Source: Pseudomonadota bacterium
Lineage (GTDB): Bacteria > Pseudomonadota > Gammaproteobacteria > Ga0077536
Direction of reading: 5' to 3'
Assembly (NCBI GenBank): GCA_016719885.1
Contig: JADJYF010000026.1
Coordinates: forward strand, 558,001-622,000
Length of the DNA stretch: 64,000 nt
Shown here in pieces: positions 58,462 to 64,000 of the stretch. The translations under genes and the position numbers were made by a program. Within the stretch, counting starts at the first letter, position 1; every line of letters begins with the position of its first letter. The notes beneath the pieces are model-generated. The model was not told the DNA's origin. It made no database searches and worked only from the letters and a program-made list of their open reading frames with translations.

Positions 58462-60783
58462 TCAACGCGACGGCAAGTCCAGGACCTGCTTGGCGATGAT
58501 GTTGCGTTGGATCTCGTTGCTGCCGCCGTAGATCGGCGTCGGCCGCGCATTGTAGTAAGGACTCAGCACGTCGACGCCAGCCTCGCCGAAGCGCGCTTCC
58601 CCGACGCAGGCGCCGGCCGCGCCGCCGCATTCGAGGATGAATTCGCTCAAGCGCGAGAACGATTCACTGGCGAAGATCTTGAGCAGCGAGACGTCGGCGC
58701 CCAAGGTATCTCCGCGCTTGATGATGGCGGCGAATTCCTTGTACAGCGACTCCAGATCGGCGACGTCGAGCGCGTAGGCGGTGAGCCTGTCGACGAACAC
58801 CGGGTTGGCATACAGGCCGCGCGCGGTGGCCAGCGCGTCGAGGCGATTGAGCGCGTACTGGCAGGTCTTGGGGCTGCCGACGAAGATGCGCTCGAAACCG
58901 AGCAGCGCCTTGGCGATGGTCCAGCCGTCGTTCTCGCGCCCGACCAGCGCGCTGACCGGAATGCGCACGCCGTCCAGGAACACTTCGCAGAATTCCTCGT
59001 CGCCGGCGATGTTGCGGATCGGGCGGATGGTGATGCCCGGCACCGACAGGTCGATCAGCACGAAGCTGATGCCGGCCTGCGGCTTGGCGTCGACGTCGGT
59101 GCGCACCAGGCAGAACATGTGCGTCGCGTCCTGGGCGAGCGTGGTCCAGATCTTCTGCCCGGTGATCACGTATTCGTCGCCATCGCGAATGGCACGGGTG
59201 CGCAGCGAGGCGAGATCGGAACCGGCGTTGGGTTCGGAATAGCCCTGGCACCAGATGTGCTCGCCGGACAAGGCGCGCGGCAGGTAATAAGCCTGCTGTT
59301 CGGAAGTGCCGTAACGCATCAGTACCGGGCCGATCATGATGATGCCCTGGTCCGGCGTGCGTGCCACGCCCCAGCGCTCTTTCTCCTCGGTGAAGATCAT
59401 GAGCTTGTCGGCGTTGAGCCCCATGCCGCCGTGCGCGGTCGGCCAGGCGGGCGCGGCCCAGCCGCGCGTATACAGGGCGGCGTACCAGTCGCGGCATTGC
59501 GCCCAGCGCAGGCGTACCGAGGGATTGCGCAGGGCCGCCGGGTAGTTGGTCTCGAACCAACCGCGCACGGTGGCGCGGAAGGCGTCGTCACTGAGACTGT
59601 TCCAGTCGCCGTCGGGCGCGGCGGCATCGATATCGACCGTCACCGCCTTGGCGGACTCGGCAACGAGCGCGCCGCGCTGCGCGGCCAGCAGCGCACGGTG
59701 CTCGGCGGCATTGCCGTAACGCGCCGCCAGCACCAGCGCGCGATTGAGATACAGGCCGACATCGCAGTCGTCGGTATAGCCGATACCGCCATGCAGCTGC
59801 ACCGCTTCGCGGGCGATGAGCAGCGCCGCGTGGCAGGCGCGGTGACGGGCGCGACTGGCAGCGCGCGCGGCGACCGCGCCGCCCTGTTCGACCAGCGCCG
59901 CGCCCTCCGCCACCACCGCGTCGCCGAGGCGCAGCTGCAGGTACATGTCGACCATGCGGTGCTGCAAGACCTGGAAGCTGCCGATGCGCACGCCGAACTG
60001 CTGGCGCGTGCCGAGATATTCCCGCGTGATGTCGAACAGCGCATGGGCAAGCCCCAAGAGGTAGGCGCTGGAGGCAAGCTCCACCGTCACGCGCGCGTAG
60101 TTCGCGGCATCGCGCGCCACCTCGTCGCTGCCGAGCAGGCGCGCCGGGCACTCGCGGAGCACCAGGCGTGCGTCGCGGCTGCCATCGGCGAGCGGCAGAT
60201 CCTCGAGCTCGGCGCCGGGCGCACCGCACGCGACGTGAAACCAGGCCGGCTTGCCGCCCAGCATGGCGGGCAACAGCCAGCCGTCGGCATCGCGCCCCAG
60301 CGGCAGCTGGGGCCAGGTGCCGCTGAGAACATGGGCATGCCGGCCGGCGCGTACCTCGAGCCGCGCGAACAGCTCACCGCCGCGCTCATCGAGGGCCGCC
60401 ACCAACACCTGGTGGCCGGACAGCAGCGCCGGCAGCAGCACATCGTCGGGCGCCATCTCGCCGAGCAGGGCGGCGGCGGCGACCGCGCTCTCGAGCAGCG
60501 GCTCGGGCGCGGCCACCGCGCCGAGCTGACGACTCACGGCCAGCATTGCCGCGACCGGCGCGCCGAGGCCACCGCAATAGTCCGGCACCACGAGGCCTGT
60601 CCAGCCGAGCTCGGCCATGGCCTGCCAGTGCGCGCGATCGAAGGCCGGGCTGGCGCCGCGCAGCGCGCGCAGGCGCGAACGCGGCAAGGCGCGCGCGCAG
60701 AAATCGGCGGCGCTGTCGGCCATGAGTTGCGCCACGTCCTGGTCGGTGTCGTCGTGGGCTTGGGGGGAAGCGGGCTGGTTCAC
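58462..60783 (-). CDS. Double-domain (fused) acyl-CoA dehydrogenase
   Basis: A 773-residue protein of two acyl-CoA dehydrogenase units. The N-terminal unit (about 1-370) has REYLGTRQQFGVRIGSFQ and QLHGGIGYTDDCDVGLYL; the C-terminal unit (about 390-773) has CQGYSEPNAGSDLASL, the FAD loop and YGGSNEIQRNIIAKQVL. Usually one unit keeps catalysis and the other is structural, as in FadE-type steroid-degradation enzymes with fused halves. It probably oxidises an acyl-CoA with a bulky chain. GTG 60783 has GGAG upstream; ATG 60819 is possible. Confidence 0.87.
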   Translation of the reverse strand: MNQPASPQAHDDTDQDVAQLMADSAADFCARALPRSRLRALRGASPAFDRAHWQAMAELGWTGLVVPDYCGGLGAPVAAMLAVSRQLGAVAAPEPLLESAVAAAALLGEMAPDDVLLPALLSGHQVLVAALDERGGELFARLEVRAGRHAHVLSGTWPQLPLGRDADGWLLPAMLGGKPAWFHVACGAPGAELEDLPLADGSRDARLVLRECPARLLGSDEVARDAANYARVTVELASSAYLLGLAHALFDITREYLGTRQQFGVRIGSFQVLQHRMVDMYLQLRLGDAVVAEGAALVEQGGAVAARAASRARHRACHAALLIAREAVQLHGGIGYTDDCDVGLYLNRALVLAARYGNAAEHRALLAAQRGALVAESAKAVTVDIDAAAPDGDWNSLSDDAFRATVRGWFETNYPAALRNPSVRLRWAQCRDWYAALYTRGWAAPAWPTAHGGMGLNADKLMIFTEEKERWGVARTPDQGIIMIGPVLMRYGTSEQQAYYLPRALSGEHIWCQGYSEPNAGSDLASLRTRAIRDGDEYVITGQKIWTTLAQDATHMFCLVRTDVDAKPQAGISFVLIDLSVPGITIRPIRNIAGDEEFCEVFLDGVRIPVSALVGRENDGWTIAKALLGFERIFVGSPKTCQYALNRLDALATARGLYANPVFVDRLTAYALDVADLESLYKEFAAIIKRGDTLGADVSLLKIFASESFSRLSEFILECGGAAGACVGEARFGEAGVDVLSPYYNARPTPIYGGSNEIQRNIIAKQVLDLPSR

Positions 60784-60850
60784 GCTGGAATGCTCCGGGT
60801 TGGGCGGCGCCCGCGGCATCGTGGCGATGCGCGTGCGGATGCAGCCGCGG

Positions 60851-62221
60851 TCAAAACAGGAATTTGATGACGATGCCGGCGAACGCGCAGCTCGCCAATA
60901 CGCGCACCATCCCGATGCGCCAATGGAACAAGGCGGCGAACGCCGCCACCGCCACCGCCAGCGACGGCCAGTCCGGCGCCTGGTCCAGGCCCGCCGGCCA
61001 AAACGTGTGGTGGGCGAAGAATACCGCGAGACTGGCGACCACGCCGACCACCGCCGCCGTGATGGCGGTCAGCGGCGCGGTGAAATGCAGGGCGTCGCGC
61101 GTCGATTCGACCAGCGGCGCGCCGGCCAGGATGAACAGGAACGACGGCAGGAACGTGAACCAGGTGACCAGCAGCGCCGCCAGCACGGCATTGGTGAGCG
61201 GTGCGACGCCGGCCGGCAGGCTCGCGCCGTGGCCGCCGAGGAAGGCCACGAAGGCCACCACCATGATCAGCGGCCCGGGCGTGGTCTCGCCCAGCGCCAG
61301 GCCATCGATCATCTGCGCCGGCGTCAGCCAGCCGTAATGCGTCACCGCGCCCTGGTAGACATAGGGCAGCACCGCGTAGGCGCCGCCGAAGGTCAGCAGC
61401 GCGGCCTTGGTGAAGAACCAGCCCATGTGCGTGAGGGTGTCGTCGGCGCCGCGCAGCAGGTGCAGCGCCGCCATCGGCGCCGCCCACAGCAGCACGCCGA
61501 GCAGCGCCACGGCAACCAGGCGCGACCAACGGAAATGCGCATGGGCCGGACGCGGCGTGTGATCGTCGATGAGCGCCGCGCCGTAGCTGGCCTGTTGCGC
61601 GGCATGCCGCGCACCGCCCGCGAACAAGGCCGGCCACCAGCGGCCGCCGGCGGCGCCGAGCAGCGCCGCCGTCAGCACGATGTACGGAAACGGCACGTGC
61701 AACACCGTGATGGCGATGAAGGACAGCGCCGCCAGCCCCCACAGCCAGCGATTGGCGAGCGCGCGCGTGCCGATCCGATGGGCGGCCTGCAGCACGATGG
61801 CGGTGACCGCCGGCTTCAAGCCGTAGAAGAGCGCCGCCAGCAGCGGCAGCTGACCGTAGCTGACGTACAGCCACGACAACAGGATCAACAGCAGCAATGA
61901 CGGCAGCACGAACAGCACGCCGGCCGCGATGCCGCCCGCCGTGCGATGCAACAGCCAGCCGATATAGGTGGCGAGCTGCTGGGCTTCGGGCCCGGGCAGC
62001 AGCATGCAGTAGTTGAGTGCGTGGAGGAAACGGCGCTCGGAGATCCAGCGGCGTCGCTCGACCAGCTCCTGGTGCATGATGGCGATCTGCCCGGCCGGCC
62101 CGCCGAAGCTGATCAGGCCCAGGCGCAGCCAATAGCGCAGCGCCTCGCCGAAGCTCGGCGCGCGCGGCGCGGTTTGTCTGTCGCCCGGCACGTCCGCGCG
62201 TTCCTGCGGGTGCGAATTCAT
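60851..62221 (-). CDS. chrA: ChrA-family chromate transporter
   Basis: A 456-residue membrane protein with two homologous halves of the CHR family: the N-terminal half LISFGGPAGQIAIMHQELVERRRW and the C-terminal half LTFGGAYAVLPYVYQGAVTHYGWL. CHR proteins export chromate, though many are uncharacterised. No chrB gene is adjacent. The ATG used (62221) lies inside a REP-like element, so the first residues (MNSHPQ) derive from it; GTG 62233 would also be inside. Confidence 0.87.
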   Translation of the reverse strand: MNSHPQERADVPGDRQTAPRAPSFGEALRYWLRLGLISFGGPAGQIAIMHQELVERRRWISERRFLHALNYCMLLPGPEAQQLATYIGWLLHRTAGGIAAGVLFVLPSLLLLILLSWLYVSYGQLPLLAALFYGLKPAVTAIVLQAAHRIGTRALANRWLWGLAALSFIAITVLHVPFPYIVLTAALLGAAGGRWWPALFAGGARHAAQQASYGAALIDDHTPRPAHAHFRWSRLVAVALLGVLLWAAPMAALHLLRGADDTLTHMGWFFTKAALLTFGGAYAVLPYVYQGAVTHYGWLTPAQMIDGLALGETTPGPLIMVVAFVAFLGGHGASLPAGVAPLTNAVLAALLVTWFTFLPSFLFILAGAPLVESTRDALHFTAPLTAITAAVVGVVASLAVFFAHHTFWPAGLDQAPDWPSLAVAVAAFAALFHWRIGMVRVLASCAFAGIVIKFLF

Positions 62222-62290
62222 TCGCACATTCACTCACCTCGTCGAACACCCTCATCCCGGTGTCGAATGTGCGAATGAATTCGCACCTAC
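62209..62290. repeat. REP-like inverted pair, GTGCGAATTCATTCGCAC family
   Basis: GGTGCGAATTCATTCGCAC at 62209-62227 and an inverted copy ending about 62288, with about 35 unrelated bases between, so it lacks the central unit found in the copies at 34039 and 56496. It covers the 5' end of the ChrA gene and part of the spacer before trxC. Confidence 0.85.
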
Positions 62291-62415
62291 AGAATGCGGC
62301 GCAAAGGCTGGCGAGCCATCGCGCGGCCTGCACCGCGGCGGCCGCGATCCTAGCGAAGTTCGCGCGGCGCGCCTATCGCGCTTGAAATGCCGCGCGGCGC
62401 CGCCATCTAGGCGCC

Positions 62416-62871
62416 ATGAACGAAGCCGTCATCCTGGTGTGCGCCCACTGCGCGCAATTGAACCGCATACCCAGCGCCCGCCTCGGCGACCAGCCGCGCT
62501 GCGGGAGCTGCAAGCAGGCCCTGCTCAGCACCGCGCCCATCGTGCTCGACGATCGCAACTTCGAGCGCTACGTCGGCCGCAGCGAGCTGCCGGTGGTGGT
62601 CGATTTCTGGGCCGCCTGGTGCGGGCCGTGCAAGATGATGGCGCCGGTGTTCGCGCAGGCCGCGCAGCGCCTTGCGCCACGCGTGATCCTGGCCAAGGTC
62701 GATACCGAGGCCGCGCCGCGCACCGCCCATCAGCACAACATTCGCAGCATCCCGACGCTGGTGGTGTTTCGCGATGGCTTCGAAGTGGCGCGCCAGTCGG
62801 GCGCCGTCGACCTGGCGCGCCTCATGGCCTTCGTCGCGCCGCATGTCGACATCGAGAGCGGCCATGCATGA
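62416..62871 (+). CDS. trxC: Thioredoxin 2 (TrxC)
   Basis: A 151-residue TrxC: N-terminal zinc-finger Cys9, Cys12, Cys29 and Cys32 (CAHC and CGSC), then the thioredoxin fold with WAAWCGPCKMM (Cys69, Cys72) and the cis-Pro segment IRSIPTLVVF. It is a cytoplasmic thiol-disulfide reductant of the OxyR-type oxidative-stress kind. ATG 62416 follows a duplicated GGCGCC that may partly mask it; no strong SD is visible. Confidence 0.93.
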   Translation: MNEAVILVCAHCAQLNRIPSARLGDQPRCGSCKQALLSTAPIVLDDRNFERYVGRSELPVVVDFWAAWCGPCKMMAPVFAQAAQRLAPRVILAKVDTEAAPRTAHQHNIRSIPTLVVFRDGFEVARQSGAVDLARLMAFVAPHVDIESGHA

Positions 62872-62876
62872 GCTGG

Positions 62877-62924
62877 AGATTGGTGGCATTGCCACCCTTT
62901 AGATTGGTGGCATTGCCACCCTTT
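62877..62924. repeat. Tandem 24-bp repeat with palindromic core
   Basis: Two exact copies of a 24-base unit (62877-62900 and 62901-62924) whose core is the odd palindrome GGTGGCA-T-TGCCACC. They lie 6 bases after the trxC stop and abut a REP-like pair. Two hairpins may act at the trxC 3' end; they may also be another short repeat family. Confidence 0.8.
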
Positions 62925-63005
62925 GTGGGTCAGACTTCAGTCTGACATCGCGCCGAATACGGACCGAAGCCCGCTGCCGGGCATCAGACTGAAGTCTGAC
63001 CCACA
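62924..63005. repeat. REP-like inverted pair, GTCAGACTTCAGTCTGAC family
   Basis: TGTGG-GTCAGACTTCAGTCTGAC (62924-62946) and the inverted unit GTCTGAC-CCACA ending at 63005, separated by about 36 bases. It lies between the tandem repeat after trxC and the pirin gene (start 63070). Confidence 0.85.
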
Positions 63006-63069
63006 ATTTGAGCGGGATTCCGGCGTTCCTGGCTCGTATCGTGCCCCACCCCCCCCACCAGGCCCGCCC

Positions 63070-63921
63070 ATGAACCCCACTCACACCGAGCGCAGCGTCA
63101 CCCGCATCGTGCAGGGCCAGGCCACTTCCGACGGCGCGGGCGTACGCCTGTTTCGCGTCATCGGTGGCCAGACGCTGCCGGAGCTCGATCCCTTCCTGCT
63201 GCTGGACGAATTCGTGTCGGACGATCCGGACGACTACATCGGCGGCTTCCCGGACCATCCCCATCGCGGCTTCGAGACCGTCACCTACATGCTGGCGGGC
63301 CGCATGCGCCACGGCGACAACCAGGGCAACAGCGGCCTGCTGCAGGCCGGCAGCGTGCAGTGGATGACGGCCGGGCGCGGCATCCTGCATTCGGAAATGC
63401 CGGAGCAGGAGAACGGCCTCATGTGGGGCTTCCAGCTGTGGGTCAACCTGCCGGCGCGCTCGAAGATGATGGCGCCGCGCTACCAGGACATTGCGCCGTC
63501 CGACATTCCGGTCGTCATCACGCCCGCCGGCAATCGCATGAAAGTCATCGCCGGCGCGTTTCACGGCGCGCAAGGGCCGGTGGCGGGCATCGAGGCCGAA
63601 CCGGTGTATGTCGACATCGAGTTCGGCGCCGGCGCGCGCGAAACGGTGGCCTTGCCCGGCACGCACAATGCCTTCGTGTATTGCTACCAGGGCGCGGTGA
63701 CGGTCGGCGATGCCGACCCGACGCTGGTCGGACATCGGCGCCTGGCGGTGCTGTCGGCCGGGCCGACGGTCGCGCTCACCGCCGGCGACGAGGGCGCGAA
63801 AGTGATCGTGGTGGCGGGCAAGCCCTTCAACGAACCGGTGGCCCGCTACGGCCCGTTCGTGATGAACACGCGCGAAGAGTTGATGCAGGCGGTCGACGAT
63901 TTGCGCAACGGCCGCTTCTGA
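63070..63921 (+). CDS. Pirin family protein
   Basis: A 283-residue cupin-type protein. The N-terminal cupin has the metal motif FPDHPHRGFETVTYMLAG and the later histidine and glutamate in GRGILHSEMPEQE, so a mononuclear metal site is kept. Pirins include quercetinase-like dioxygenases and regulators of redox metabolism; the role is unknown. ATG 63070 follows a GCCCGCCC spacer with no SD. The frame reads back across the REP-like element. Confidence 0.88.
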   Translation: MNPTHTERSVTRIVQGQATSDGAGVRLFRVIGGQTLPELDPFLLLDEFVSDDPDDYIGGFPDHPHRGFETVTYMLAGRMRHGDNQGNSGLLQAGSVQWMTAGRGILHSEMPEQENGLMWGFQLWVNLPARSKMMAPRYQDIAPSDIPVVITPAGNRMKVIAGAFHGAQGPVAGIEAEPVYVDIEFGAGARETVALPGTHNAFVYCYQGAVTVGDADPTLVGHRRLAVLSAGPTVALTAGDEGAKVIVVAGKPFNEPVARYGPFVMNTREELMQAVDDLRNGRF

Positions 63922-63932
63922 GCGGCGCGCGC

Positions 63933-64000
63933 TCAGCCGGGAAAGGCGGCGCGCGTCGCCATCCACAGGTAGCCTAAGCCGAACGCGACCAACAGCAGCA
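63933..64000 (-). CDS. C-terminal fragment of a membrane protein (partial)
   Basis: The minus-strand frame ending at TGA 63935-63933 reads ..LLLLVAFGLGYLWMATRAAFPG. It is a C-terminal hydrophobic helix with a short tail and continues past the window edge. Too short to identify. Confidence 0.5.
   Translation of the reverse strand, partial: LLLVAFGLGYLWMATRAAFPG

Noticed and set aside
58426..60867. An 813-residue plus-strand open frame opposite the acyl-CoA dehydrogenase gene
   Set aside because: Antisense shadow; the minus-strand protein has clear family motifs and the plus-strand one has none.
1..64000. CRISPR array, tRNA, rRNA or prophage genes
   Set aside because: No regular spacer-repeat array, no tRNA cloverleaf or rRNA sequence, and no integrase, capsid or tail genes were recognised; repeats found are short palindromic elements.

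Overview
The window is GC-rich, densely coded DNA from a heterotrophic proteobacterium, most likely a gammaproteobacterium. The evidence is a contiguous ccmABCDEFGHI System I cytochrome c operon, a paaABCDE phenylacetyl-CoA epoxidase operon, sigma-54-type promoters, NasS/NasT nitrate control, and many acyl-CoA and aromatic-catabolism genes. No rRNA, tRNA, prophage, insertion sequence or CRISPR array was recognised.

Layout. 1-6364: cytochrome c maturation operon, with most genes overlapping by about 4 bases. 6498-13054: the Anbu-type proteasome-like protease locus with alpha-E, ATP-grasp and transglutaminase/DUF2126 partners; the anbu gene carries a frameshift. 13107-15634: a minus-strand thiolase/CoxG/thioesterase/Lrp-like cluster. 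16062-19206: a Tat-exported DUF1329 protein and a tryptophan-halogenase-family flavoprotein. 19255-25849: a small secreted protein, a cytochrome P450, paaX, and paaABCDE. 26044-39500: mixed single genes (2OG-Fe(II) oxygenase, RhlE helicase, luciferase-like oxidoreductase, Hsp20, host attachment protein, Pcm, DAACS symporter, VOC protein, ketopantoate reductase, SirB1, F420-type nitroreductase, LysR plus an extradiol dioxygenase, YceI, CDGSH, CMD, DUF454). 39553-52632: a complete minus-strand nitrate assimilation locus (porin-nasT-nasS, then a regulated leader, nrtA-nrtB-fused nrtCD-nirB-nirD-nasA). 52954 to the end: MFS transporter, a redoxin with an in-frame UGA, MBL hydrolase, acetolactate synthase, a double acyl-CoA dehydrogenase, ChrA, TrxC and pirin.

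Two regulatory or decoding features stand out. First, the nrtA leader carries a TGGC-N7-TTGC sigma-54 promoter, then two stem-loops with AACGGC and AACGGU hexaloops (A1/G4, the ANTAR target signature). The second stem-loop overlaps the left arm of an intrinsic terminator. Together with nasT (ANTAR) and nasS (nitrate sensor) just upstream, this gives a complete nitrate-responsive antitermination circuit. Second, the redoxin gene at 54218-55393 is open throughout except for one UGA, which sits where the family's catalytic Cys is expected, with a plausible bacterial SECIS hairpin 14 nt downstream. It is a candidate selenoprotein and the most interesting item in the window.

The intergenic DNA is colonised by two families of short palindromic REP-like elements with cores GTCAGACTTCAGTCTGAC and GTGCGAATTCATTCGCAC. 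They form inverted pairs and composites, and several provide the stop codon of the neighbouring gene.
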